From: Deinococcus multiflagellatus
GTDB lineage: Bacteria > Deinococcota > Deinococci > Deinococcales > Deinococcaceae
DNA: 64,000 nucleotides
Direction of reading: 5' to 3'
NCBI RefSeq assembly: GCF_020166415.1
Contig: NZ_JAIQXV010000022.1
Location: 13,509-77,508, forward strand
Below, in pieces: positions 48,485-56,700 of the stretch (positions within the stretch are counted from its first letter, which is position 1; every line of letters begins with the position of its first letter). The translations under genes were made by a program, and so were the position numbers. The notes beneath the pieces were generated by a model. That model was not told the origin of the DNA and ran no database searches. It worked only from the letters and a program-made list of their open reading frames with translations.

Positions 48485-48934
48485 ATGCAGCACAAACCGT
48501 CTGCGCGCAAGCCAAAACCCGACAGCCGCTTCCCCAAAATTCAGGCCACCCAGTGCGCCTGCTGCGGCATCGCCCTGCCCACCGGCGCAGGCTACGACGT
48601 GCCCCTGATCGGCGCGGTGGGCCCCAAGTGCGCCCTGAAGTTTGCCAGTTTCGCGGACGCTCTGGTCTGGGTCGAAGGGCGCAACGCCCGGGTCCAGGGT
48701 GGTGACCGCGTGGCCCACGTCGCGGCCCACAACGTGGTTGTCGGCCTGCGCAACCTGGGCATTGAGATCACGGCCGACGCGGCAGGCGTGCTGCACGTGG
48801 GGCGCCTGACGCGCAAGGCCAGCGACGTGGCCAGCACCTACAAGCGGGTGCGCGCCCGGTTCGAAGGGAACCTGCAGGCGGCGGTGACCGCCTATGGCCC
48901 CAGCATCGGAACCACGCGGGCGGTGGCGGCATGA
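48485..48934 (+). CDS. First gene of the small-protein cassette
   Basis: 149 residues, ATG with GGAG upstream. Basic start, then TQCACCGIALPTGAGYDVPL (CxxCG zinc-type pair) and VGPKCALKFASFADALVWVE, then a helical C-terminus. Phage-like, unknown. It begins an operon of seven overlapping genes controlled from the operator pair upstream. Confidence 0.65.
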   Translation: MQHKPSARKPKPDSRFPKIQATQCACCGIALPTGAGYDVPLIGAVGPKCALKFASFADALVWVEGRNARVQGGDRVAHVAAHNVVVGLRNLGIEITADAAGVLHVGRLTRKASDVASTYKRVRARFEGNLQAAVTAYGPSIGTTRAVAA

Positions 48935-49209
48935 CCCGTCTCGACCGCCTGACCCGCCTGCGCTTCCTGGCCATGATCAGCGAACTGAGCGCCGACCCCT
49001 GCACCCCCGAGCGCGCCGCCCGTGCCCGGCGTGCTGACCGCATTGCCGCCGCATGGCGCGCCGAATACGAGTTGCAGCTGCGGACCGAACCCTGTGGGGT
49101 GTGTGGCCAGCCCGGCCGGGCAGAAACCGGCCTGTGCCAGCGCTGCCAGGAGAGCTCTGACCACGTCCAGGCCCAGGACTACGCGTTCTGGCGCGGCGGT
49201 GCAGCGTGA
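48931..49209 (+). CDS. Small zinc-ribbon protein
   Basis: 92 residues; ATGA overlap. Helical and Arg-rich start (RLDRLTRLRFLAMISELSAD), then EPCGVCGQPGRAETGLCQRC, a C2-C2 zinc ribbon. Unknown role; perhaps DNA or RNA binding. Confidence 0.6.
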   Translation: MTRLDRLTRLRFLAMISELSADPCTPERAARARRADRIAAAWRAEYELQLRTEPCGVCGQPGRAETGLCQRCQESSDHVQAQDYAFWRGGAA

Positions 49210-49484
49210 GTGCCCTGCGCTTTCTGACCCTGCTGCTGCGCGGCGAACTGGCCGTGATCAGCACCGCGCCCCTCGACCTCCTGGACCCGGACCACGAACG
49301 CCTGGAGATCAACGCCACCTGGAACCGCGCCACGGGCGAAGGCCGCGTGATCACCAACATGAGCCGCCGCGTGGCCGCCGAGTTGCACACCGACCTGTGC
49401 ACCGTGGCTGCCCCGGCCCCCAGCACCCGGGCCTTCACCGCGCACCTCGGGGTGGCCGCCTACCGGCACGGCGGCAAGGCGTGA
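49206..49484 (+). CDS. Small hypothetical protein
   Basis: 92 residues from a GTG overlapping the previous stop. LRFLTLLLRGELAVISTAPL, NATWNRATGEGRVITNMSRR. Sheet-rich, no family recognised. Confidence 0.55.
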   Translation: MSALRFLTLLLRGELAVISTAPLDLLDPDHERLEINATWNRATGEGRVITNMSRRVAAELHTDLCTVAAPAPSTRAFTAHLGVAAYRHGGKA

Positions 49485-50092
49485 CCCGCCCCTCCCCTGC
49501 CCTGTTTCAGCCCAGCACCTGGTGCGTGGACCGGGTGCGCTGTCACGCCCCAGTGTCCGCCCAGTCCACCCACTGCCCGCGCTGCGGCGCGGTTCAAGCC
49601 CGCGAAGGAGGCCCCCCCATGACCCCGACCATCCCGATGCCCCTCACCCGCCGGCAAGCCGCTTTTCAGACCTGGGCGGCGCTGTACGACACGCAGCGCG
49701 GCAGCCTCGCCGAGCGGCAGGCCTACCGCCAGCTGGGGCTGATCGAAGCCGACCGCCGTACCCGCGACCTGCCCGCCGGCTTTCCCTGCGACGGCTGCCA
49801 GACCGAACTGGTCAAGGTCCCCGGCCTGTGCCGGCGCTGCCAGGACACCGCGCTGCCCAAGGCCCCGGGCACGCTGAGCGCCGGCCTGGGCATGTTTCTG
49901 GTGCTGGGCGCTGCCGGGGCGATTGACGCGGTGCCCACGCTGGCAGACGTCACGGCGCAGATCTGGGCACTGCTGGCCATGGGCATGCTCCTGATTGTGC
50001 TGGGCGTGTGCCGGGCGGAGGAGGTCAAGGGCCGGCGCCAGCGGGTGCCGGCCCGCGCCGTGGCCCATCGCCCGCCCCTGGGAGTGGCGTGA
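49481..50092 (+). CDS. Zinc-ribbon and membrane-spanning small protein
   Basis: 203 codons from a GTG overlapping the previous stop; an ATG at 49619 with AAGGAGG 7 nt upstream gives a 157-residue form and may be the main start. N-terminal part has CVDRVRC...CPRCGAV; the middle DGCQTELVKVPGLCRRCQDT is a second ribbon; the C-terminal part has two hydrophobic helices (AGLGMFLVLGAAGAIDAVP, ALLAMGMLLIVLGVC). Either two overlapping products or one fusion. Confidence 0.6.
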   Translation: MTRPSPALFQPSTWCVDRVRCHAPVSAQSTHCPRCGAVQAREGGPPMTPTIPMPLTRRQAAFQTWAALYDTQRGSLAERQAYRQLGLIEADRRTRDLPAGFPCDGCQTELVKVPGLCRRCQDTALPKAPGTLSAGLGMFLVLGAAGAIDAVPTLADVTAQIWALLAMGMLLIVLGVCRAEEVKGRRQRVPARAVAHRPPLGVA

Positions 50093-50325
50093 CCCGCGCG
50101 CTCAACCACGCCCAGGCCCAGGGCCTGATGCGGGACGCGGCCCGGGTCAGTGGCCGCCCGGTGGCCGAGGTGTCGGCGGATCTGAGCCAGGGCGGGGTGC
50201 TCACCGGCCAGGGCGTGCTGCGCCGCAGCGGCGGGCGCTTCGTGTTGCGCCGGCCCTGCACGTGCCTGCGGGCCGGGGTGCCGGAGCTGTCCTGCCGGCA
50301 GTGCCGGGGCACGGGGCAGGCGTGA
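50089..50325 (+). CDS. Small zinc-type protein
   Basis: 78 residues from GTG overlapping the previous stop. LMRDAARVSGRPVAEVSADL, then RRPCTCLRAGVPELSCRQCR (CxC...CxxC). Unknown. Confidence 0.55.
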   Translation: MTRALNHAQAQGLMRDAARVSGRPVAEVSADLSQGGVLTGQGVLRRSGGRFVLRRPCTCLRAGVPELSCRQCRGTGQA

Positions 50326-50534
50326 AGCGCAGCGAGGTGATCCTCGGCGCGCTGCGCGCCGCCGAGCGGCCACTGACCCGGCGCGAGCTGGCCGAGCAGC
50401 TCACCCTGACCCCGGGGCAGTGCGGACAGGTGTTGACGCGCCTCATCGCGCGCCAGAAGGTGCAGCGCCGGGTCAATGCCCGACCGGACCAGCAGCGCGG
50501 CGCGTACGAATATTCGCTGGCGGGAACGCCATGA
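50322..50534 (+). CDS. Small winged-helix protein
   Basis: 70 residues from GTG overlapping the previous stop. ILGALRAAERPLTRRELAEQ, LTLTPGQCGQVLTRLIARQK, VQRRVNARPD with a beta wing: the MarR/winged-helix plan. Probable DNA-binding regulator of the cassette. Confidence 0.6.
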   Translation: MKRSEVILGALRAAERPLTRRELAEQLTLTPGQCGQVLTRLIARQKVQRRVNARPDQQRGAYEYSLAGTP

Positions 50535-51031
50535 GCCGCTTCCAGCCCCTGCGCAGCAACGGCGACGTGCAAGCGGTGTTCGGCCTGTCGCAGCCCTGCC
50601 CGGAGTGCCCGTTCCGCAAGGACCGGCCCGGCTTCCTGGGCCGCGCCCGGGTGCAGCACATCATTGACGAGCAGGCGGAAGGCGTGCCCTTCATGTGCCA
50701 CAAAACCACGTCGGCGCGTGGCATTCGCCCAGGTGACCGCCGCGCGCGCTACTGCGCCGGGGCCATGCGGTACGGCGAGGCCACGCACCGGCACATCCTC
50801 CCGATGCGGCTGGGCATGGCTTACGGACTCTGGTCCCCGGACCAGCTGCGCCGCGACGTGCCAGTGCTGGACAGTCCAGGGGCGCTGCTGGCCCACCACG
50901 AGGGTCTGAACTGGCAGCCCCCAGTGCCGCTGGAGGCCTGGCGCCCCTTGGATCACCTGATCGCTGTGTCCGAGCTCGTGGACGCCACGCTGCGAGAGCC
51001 GGCGCTGATCACCAATAGGGGGAGCCGATGA
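50531..51031 (+). CDS. Phage Cys/His protein (DUF6283-like)
   Basis: 166 residues; ATGA overlap. QPCPECPFRKDRPGF followed by GVPFMCHKTTSA and RYCAGAM matches a family of phage/plasmid proteins with CxxCPFRKD, FMCHK and CAG motifs, probable metal ligands. Function unknown. Last gene of the cassette. Confidence 0.7.
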   Translation: MSRFQPLRSNGDVQAVFGLSQPCPECPFRKDRPGFLGRARVQHIIDEQAEGVPFMCHKTTSARGIRPGDRRARYCAGAMRYGEATHRHILPMRLGMAYGLWSPDQLRRDVPVLDSPGALLAHHEGLNWQPPVPLEAWRPLDHLIAVSELVDATLREPALITNRGSR

Positions 51032-51117
51032 TGGCTCTCAGGTCGTCGCCGTGATTCTCAGCCTGTCAGTCGTGCCCCTGCCTGGGTCTTGCCCCGCACT
51101 GTGATGCGTGCCAGTTC

Positions 51118-51753
51118 ATGGAGTTCAACCGTGTTAATTTCAGTCACTGTGATCCGCCCATGAAGGATGCTGACATTCGGCCCGTGCTGCAGCGGCACGT
51201 GGAGCAACGGTACGGGACGAGGCCCGACACCGAGATCGTGAACGAGTTTGGCGTGCGCCACGGCACCAACCGCATTGACCTCGCGGTGGTGAACGGTGTG
51301 ATGCGTGGGTATGAGATCAAAAGCGCCAAAGACACCCTGGAGCGCCTGCCCGCGCAAAGTGCCATGTACGCCACCGTCTTCGATTACCTCACGTTGGTGG
51401 CCAGTCCGAAACACATTGAGCCTGCCCTGCCCATGCTGCCCGACTGGTGGGGTATTGTGCGCGCCGACCCTGCGCCCCCCAAAGCGAAAACTGCGGTGCG
51501 CCTGACGCCCGTCCGCCGGGCCAAGCGGAACCCAGCGGTCGATCCCGAAGCGCTGGTGGCCCTGCTGTGGCGCGATGAAGCGTATGACGCGCTGGCCGCC
51601 CGAGGCCTGGCCGCCGAGTTCAAACACGCAACAAGGCCTGTGTTGTGGCAGGCCTTGTTGGATGAGCTCTCATTGAAAGAACTGCAGGCGGTGGTCAGGA
51701 CTTCGATTTGCTCGCGCGCGCAGCGGGTGCTTTCGGACCCTTGGGCGTTTTAG
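51118..51753 (+). CDS. sce7726-family protein, PD-(D/E)xK nuclease-like
   Basis: 211 residues; ATG at 51118, or 51160 for a shorter form, neither with a strong ribosome-binding site. DADIRPVLQRHVEQRYG, NEFGVRHGTNRIDLAVVNGV, MRGYEIKSAKDTLERLPAQS give the E..., D and ExK of the nuclease fold (acidic E, ID, EIKS), and FDYLTLVASPKHI is typical of the family. Its 3' end overlaps that of a beta-family gene on the other strand by 59 nt. Confidence 0.75.
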   Translation: MEFNRVNFSHCDPPMKDADIRPVLQRHVEQRYGTRPDTEIVNEFGVRHGTNRIDLAVVNGVMRGYEIKSAKDTLERLPAQSAMYATVFDYLTLVASPKHIEPALPMLPDWWGIVRADPAPPKAKTAVRLTPVRRAKRNPAVDPEALVALLWRDEAYDALAARGLAAEFKHATRPVLWQALLDELSLKELQAVVRTSICSRAQRVLSDPWAF

Positions 51754-52864
51754 ACGCGCCTTTGGCCTTTTTCACGCCAGGTGCAGGCAAGGGCGGCGCT
51801 GGCGGTCCATGCCGCACGGGAGCCGCAGCCCCGTGCCCCCGGAGCTGATCCAATACGAAAGCAATGTGGTGCGAGTACATCGCCGCCCGCCACTGCTGCG
51901 GATTGCCCTGTGTGGCGCCAGCCGTGCAGGTGTTCGCAATAAACGTATCGCCTTTGGAGAAAGCGGCCCCTTTGAACTCCGGACGGGCAGTCAGGATTTT
52001 GCAGTTGGCCAGAAATTGAGATCGGCCGCCTGGCATGGTCACGTTGATGCCGCGAATGAACAGCCAATCCTGATCGGTGGTGTACTTGATGTTGGAGAAC
52101 GCACGGCCACCCGTGCCGGGGAAGGCCGGGGAATCCACCCCATAATCGCCGTACACCGTGGCCACGGGGAAGGTATGGGTGGACCACAGTTGCCAGTCAG
52201 CGCGGGGAAGGGGCGTGACAGACCCGGGTGCCACCCCACTTGGATTCACGGGGTACCCTCCAGCCACGACATAACATGCCCGCCAAGCAGGCGCTGCGGC
52301 GCCCGTGGGCGTGGCATACAGGGCGGTCAAGGTATGGTCGGCAGCCGTGGCCAGGCTGGCCATGGTTGCTGGCGCCACGCCTTGCAGATCGAGAATGAGG
52401 TCGATGCCTGTTGCGGGCAGGCCCAGATCGGTGGCCGCCTGCAACGCATACCCTTGAGCCAAACCTGGCCGTTGCAGATCCGACGCCTGTAAACGGAGGG
52501 CGGCGCCGCGTCCACGTCTGGCGGCGACCCCCGCAGCGGCCGTCTGGAAGGTGGCGGTGCGGCCGAGCCCCGTCACGGGGATCAACGGCACACCATGCGA
52601 CATCAGCGCGGTGTCCAAAGCGTCCAGCACATGCACGCCACTGGGCAGCACTTCACCGACTGCGGCCACGAACTGCAGAACATCCACGCGAATCTCATGC
52701 CGCCACGCCCGCGCGATCTCTTTGGCGCGCGTTTGGATCACTTTGGCGGGGTCATCTGCGGGTTTAGGCGGCACCAGTTCCAGCAGGGGGGACAAGAGCT
52801 CTACCTGCGAAGCTTTTAAGGCAGACAGCTCGCCGCCTTTCACTTTTAATACGGGCATGTACAT
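51695..52864 (-). CDS. Beta-family protein (T4 beta-like, sce7725-like)
   Basis: 389 residues from ATG at 52864 with AGGAG 5-6 nt upstream. YMPVLKVKGGELSALKASQV, LELVPPKPADD and later IDLILDLQGVA and DYGVDSPAFPGTGGRAFSNI match the beta protein family (PF14350; begins MY.PILK.K.GE..AL). Basic Lys/Ala-rich tail at the C-terminus. In other genomes beta/sce7725-type and sce7726-type genes occur together (family names come from adjacent Sorangium genes). Here they converge. Confidence 0.75.
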   Translation of the reverse strand: MYMPVLKVKGGELSALKASQVELLSPLLELVPPKPADDPAKVIQTRAKEIARAWRHEIRVDVLQFVAAVGEVLPSGVHVLDALDTALMSHGVPLIPVTGLGRTATFQTAAAGVAARRGRGAALRLQASDLQRPGLAQGYALQAATDLGLPATGIDLILDLQGVAPATMASLATAADHTLTALYATPTGAAAPAWRACYVVAGGYPVNPSGVAPGSVTPLPRADWQLWSTHTFPVATVYGDYGVDSPAFPGTGGRAFSNIKYTTDQDWLFIRGINVTMPGGRSQFLANCKILTARPEFKGAAFSKGDTFIANTCTAGATQGNPQQWRAAMYSHHIAFVLDQLRGHGAAAPVRHGPPAPPLPAPGVKKAKGASKTPKGPKAPAARASKSKS

Positions 52865-52890
52865 GGGAACTCCTGATGACAAGTGAGGGC

Positions 52891-53049
52891 TTATTCCAAG
52901 CCGTAATCGTTGCTGCCCAGACTGTCCGGCTGAACGATAGGGGCGGGCGACTCGGACGGGGGCGTGGGCTCGGCCGCAGCGGTGGCGGGCAGCGTCAGGA
53001 GGGCCAGCGAAAGCAGCAGCATGTGGGGCGAGACGGGCGTTAATTTCAT
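52891..53049 (-). CDS. Small secreted peptide divergent from the SARP-like regulator
   Basis: 52 residues. HMLLLSLALLTLPATAAAE is a clear signal peptide with an AxA cleavage point, leaving about 25 residues ending VQPDSLGSNDYGLE. The ATG is 12 nt from the start of the divergent regulator. A larger reverse frame to 53574 is a shadow of that gene. May be a signal peptide-pheromone for the regulator. Confidence 0.55.
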   Translation of the reverse strand: MKLTPVSPHMLLLSLALLTLPATAAAEPTPPSESPAPIVQPDSLGSNDYGLE

Positions 53050-53061
53050 GCTGCCGACGCT

Positions 53062-54972
53062 ATGAACGCATTGGACATGGATCGGGAACGCCGTCTGGGC
53101 CGACTTGAAGCCCATTTTCAGCAGGGCCAGTACGGGCAGGTCATATCCGACCTGGCCGGCTACCGCGACCTCACACCAGATGAACAGCGCCTCCTCGGGA
53201 TCAGCGCCCTTCGGCTGGGGCAGTTTGGCCGGGCGGAGCCGGCCCTGCTCCGGGCGCACCTGGCCGGGCACGTGGAAGCGAAGGTCGAGTACGGCAACCT
53301 GCTGCGCGCCACTGGCCGCCTGGAGGAGGCCTGCCGACACTTTGAAACCGTGGCGCCGCTGGCCGAGGGGGAGTTGGCGCTGCGGCTGCAACGGTGGTGG
53401 GGGGTGGCCGAATTCCAAAGCGGTGCCGCGCGTCCAGGTCTCGCCCGCGTAGAAGCGGCGCTGCACGGGTACTTGCAACAGGGGGACACGGTTGGGGGTG
53501 CCAAAGTCGCCGTGTCCCTGGCGCGGATGCTGGCCAATGCAGGCCAGATCGCGCGGGCGCTGGCGCTCTATCAATCCGTCCTACCGGACCTCCCCGCCCA
53601 GCCGAATCCGCTCCCGCGCATGACCGCGCTGCAAGGGTGGTTGGACCTGCTGGTGGCAGGGGGCGAGACCCCACTGGTGGACGAAGCCCTGCAGGAAGCG
53701 AACGCCTTGATGGAGACCACGCCGTCCATGCGGGCGAAAGCGCACCTGATGAGCAGCGTGGCCCTGCTGCACGCCCGGCGGGGTGAGTGGCGACGGTACG
53801 GCGCGCTGCTGGCCGAGATGGCCACCATGGAGGACGCCCTAAGAGACGCGGAGCTGAGCGTGTGGCTGGCCCCCCGCCTCGCCGAATGGTGTGCCCGGCA
53901 GGGCCGATTTGCAGAGGCGTACGCCGCGCTTTACGCGGGCGCGCCGCCCCCAGGGCAGGCGCTACCGCCCGCCCTTATGCTGGCGCGCGGCATCTTGAGA
54001 AACCGGGAAAAGCAGCACGCGCTGGCCGTCACGGACCTGCACTCCGCCGTCGACACATTCGTCCAGGCAGGGCAAGCGGTGCAGGCAGCGCGGGCCAAGC
54101 TGCATCACGCGCATGCCCTGTATGGAGTAGGGGCAGACACGTACCTCCCTACACTGCTGGCTGCGGTTGAAGACGTCTATCGCTTGCAGCTCCTGCCGTC
54201 CTTTGCCACGGATCTCGAGGATGTAGCTGAGATGGTGGAAGCCGCGCGCCTGGAGCCGAGCGTGGGCGCCGCTCTGGACAGCTTGCGCCACCGGATGTCC
54301 AGTCTCCGGGGCCTGCCCCTCACGGCCTTGGCGGGTCAACAGCCCCAGCTGTGCGTCCACACCTTGGGGATGCCCAAGGTCACCGTGGATGATGAGGTGC
54401 TGCCCTTGAGTGTGGGAGCGGTCGGCCTGCTGACCTGCCTGATTTTGAAACCGATGCAAACGCGGCGGGACCTGCAGCTTGCGCTCTATCCAGAAAAGTT
54501 TCCTGAAGCGGCAGCCAGCCTGGTCAAAGCGCACCTGCGCGAACTGCGCACCGTGTTGGGGGCGCCTGCCATTACCTCGCAGGGTTCCTACCACGCCCAG
54601 CAGTACTTTCTCGTCCACCACTACACCGTAAAACTGGACCTTCTGGAGCTGAAGGATGCGGTCACGACCAGGAATTTGGCCCGCACCCTGAGTTTGTACA
54701 AAGGGGAGTTTCTCGCTGCGTTTGAGAACAGTGACTGGGCCCTGGGACACCGAACGGCGGCCTTGTCCAGCGTGACCGTGCTGGTCAAGCAGCTGGGCCA
54801 CGAGGCTACATTGACCAGTCAATTTGACCGGGCGATCAGGATATACACCCGGCTGCTGGAGACGGCGCCGGATCTTCTGGACATCCATGACCTCAGGGTT
54901 GCGGCGGCTCGCCACACAGGGGACTCCACGCTGGTCCGAGCCTTCGAGAACGAGAGAAACCATTGGATGTGA
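53062..54972 (+). CDS. SARP-like regulator with C-terminal BTAD and N-terminal repeats
   Basis: 636 residues. The first 420 are helical repeats (GRLEEACRHFETVAPLAEGE, IARALALYQSVLPDLPAQPN, ARRGEWRRYGALLAEMATME). The C-terminal 200 residues have a winged helix (CVHTLGMPKVTVDDEVLPLS, LQLALYPEKFPEAAASLVKA, HLRELRTVLGAP) and BTAD-type repeats (YKGEFLAAFENSDWALGHRT). In classical SARPs the DNA-binding part comes first; here it comes last. Divergent from a secreted peptide gene. ATG is near-leaderless. Confidence 0.75.
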   Translation: MNALDMDRERRLGRLEAHFQQGQYGQVISDLAGYRDLTPDEQRLLGISALRLGQFGRAEPALLRAHLAGHVEAKVEYGNLLRATGRLEEACRHFETVAPLAEGELALRLQRWWGVAEFQSGAARPGLARVEAALHGYLQQGDTVGGAKVAVSLARMLANAGQIARALALYQSVLPDLPAQPNPLPRMTALQGWLDLLVAGGETPLVDEALQEANALMETTPSMRAKAHLMSSVALLHARRGEWRRYGALLAEMATMEDALRDAELSVWLAPRLAEWCARQGRFAEAYAALYAGAPPPGQALPPALMLARGILRNREKQHALAVTDLHSAVDTFVQAGQAVQAARAKLHHAHALYGVGADTYLPTLLAAVEDVYRLQLLPSFATDLEDVAEMVEAARLEPSVGAALDSLRHRMSSLRGLPLTALAGQQPQLCVHTLGMPKVTVDDEVLPLSVGAVGLLTCLILKPMQTRRDLQLALYPEKFPEAAASLVKAHLRELRTVLGAPAITSQGSYHAQQYFLVHHYTVKLDLLELKDAVTTRNLARTLSLYKGEFLAAFENSDWALGHRTAALSSVTVLVKQLGHEATLTSQFDRAIRIYTRLLETAPDLLDIHDLRVAAARHTGDSTLVRAFENERNHWM

Positions 54973-54991
54973 GGCCGTCAAGCCACAACAC

Positions 54992-55032
54992 AACGGCGTG
55001 GGCTTTGAATTTAACTCAAAGCCCACGCCGTT
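54992..55032. terminator. Bidirectional terminator
   Basis: 17-bp stem AACGGCGTGGGCTTTGA/TCAAAGCCCACGCCGTT with a 7-nt loop, between two converging genes (regulator and hsdS). Confidence 0.75.
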
Positions 55033-55101
55033 ATGTGGGGTCAGCAGAGTGGGTGTTCAAGTCCTCGGGCTTGGCTCTCTCCTGCCAGAATCATGCTCCA
55101 G

Positions 55102-56700
55102 TTAGGACGTGACTTCCTCACTAAACAGGCTCACCTGTCGGGTGCCTTCTGCCCGCTGCTGCCCGCGCTCCTGCAGGAGACGAATGGCGTCCTCCATGCT
55201 GCTCGCCTGAGGCACACTGGCGCCGTCCGCACGCGCTTTCGGGGGACGGCCCCGGCGCTTGGGCTCACTGGCGTCCACGCCCTCTGCTTCTGCTTTGGGT
55301 GGACGCCCACGACGCTTCGGCGAATCGCCCTCGGTAGGGGCAGTCGCTTTCGGTTTCCGTCCCTTCTTTACGCCTGTGCCCTCTTGTGCTCGTTGCGTCT
55401 GGATGCGCTCCAGCAAAACCGAGGCAGGCTCGTCACTCGGGTCCTGTGGCACCAGCTCACCCCGGAACGCCTTGGCCAGCAGCGCTGGCGTCAGGCGGTC
55501 GAAGGAAGTGAGAGCCGCTTGATACCGGGCTTCGAGACGGTCAGCGATGGCGAAGAGGGCTTCGACACGGTGGACGATTTCGGCCTGTTCATCGAGGGGA
55601 GGAACTGACATCTGAAGCGAGGTGAATCTTCCAAGGCCAAGATGGGCGATATTAGTTGTGATCGCTCCCTCCCCACGGAAGACACCACTGTGCATGTAAT
55701 GCCTGAACGTGTAAAGAGCGAATTGCGGAGTAATGTTGGGTCCTGAACGGAAACGGATGAGAGTGTTCGTAAAGCAGGCGTCCTTAACTTCGTTGCGGAA
55801 CATGGCAGGCCGACCTAGAAGATGAGGGCTTTGCCCTTCGTTCAAGAGAATGTCGCCGTGCTCGAGCTTGTATGTCCTAAAGTCCTTATCGTCGAAAACC
55901 ATCTCCATTACATCATTGATGTCAATAAAGTCTTCGAAGACGTTCTGGACCCTTAGATAAGGTCGCATATTTGCGCCCTCATGATATTTCGGGGAACGCT
56001 GCCGACCTAGAATGGCAGCGCCAAATGAGCCGATCGGCCCTGTAACCCATTTGTGATCCGCACCCCCTCGCCATTCCCGCGTCAACTCCCCACTCACCGC
56101 TGCACTCAGCACCGCTTGCCTAAACTGCTTGACCAGCTTCGGCACGCGCTCCAGCCGCTCACGGCCTGCCTCCACACGAGCGAGGAGGGTGTCGAGCTTG
56201 TCGGCAATGCGGATTTGCTCGGGGAGGGGGGGGAGAGGGAGTCGTTGCTCAATCAGAAAGTCTTTTGGAACGCGCTTATGACCGACAGAGCCAGACATAT
56301 TGACTTCGCCGTCACGCAAAAATCTTTCCGTCTGAAAGAACGCGAGGAGCAACTGTGGATGAATAGTCATGGCATGCGGTCTGCACACAAAGAATTCCGT
56401 GCTTCCAGCACCAATCCCATTGGGTAGATCAGCAGGAATTCCTGATTTTCCATTCTCGAAGCAGGGGGTTATTTTCGCCAGAAGAACATCACCGCTTTTG
56501 AAATGCGTGTAGCCCTTCTTCACGTCGCCCCAAGGACGTTCCTCAAATTGAGGGACGTCGTGGAATCGAGTACCCAAATTACTCATGGAAATGAACCCTG
56601 AACGTGTGTCGTCTGCCTCCTCATTTTTCGGATTGAGCTCGATGACCTGCCCTACCGTAGTTTCGGCCCATCCATCCGGCAGCGAGCCTTCGCTATTCAC
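55102..56700 (-). CDS. hsdS: Type I restriction-modification specificity subunit with AT-hook tail
   Basis: 532 residues. Two target recognition domains with central conserved helices (LPPLPEQIRIADKLDTLLAR and VPPLDEQAEIVHRVEALFAI), the FKSGDVLLAKITPCFENGKS and LEHGDILLNEGQSPHLLGRP strands of each domain. The C-terminal 110 residues after LLAKAFRGELVPQDP are Lys/Arg/Pro-rich with GRKPK, KRRGRPPKA and KRRGRPPKA, AT-hook-like repeats, then a final helix. The stop is followed by a bidirectional terminator. Overlaps hsdM by 4 nt. Confidence 0.92.
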   Translation of the reverse strand: MNSEGSLPDGWAETTVGQVIELNPKNEEADDTRSGFISMSNLGTRFHDVPQFEERPWGDVKKGYTHFKSGDVLLAKITPCFENGKSGIPADLPNGIGAGSTEFFVCRPHAMTIHPQLLLAFFQTERFLRDGEVNMSGSVGHKRVPKDFLIEQRLPLPPLPEQIRIADKLDTLLARVEAGRERLERVPKLVKQFRQAVLSAAVSGELTREWRGGADHKWVTGPIGSFGAAILGRQRSPKYHEGANMRPYLRVQNVFEDFIDINDVMEMVFDDKDFRTYKLEHGDILLNEGQSPHLLGRPAMFRNEVKDACFTNTLIRFRSGPNITPQFALYTFRHYMHSGVFRGEGAITTNIAHLGLGRFTSLQMSVPPLDEQAEIVHRVEALFAIADRLEARYQAALTSFDRLTPALLAKAFRGELVPQDPSDEPASVLLERIQTQRAQEGTGVKKGRKPKATAPTEGDSPKRRGRPPKAEAEGVDASEPKRRGRPPKARADGASVPQASSMEDAIRLLQERGQQRAEGTRQVSLFSEEVTS

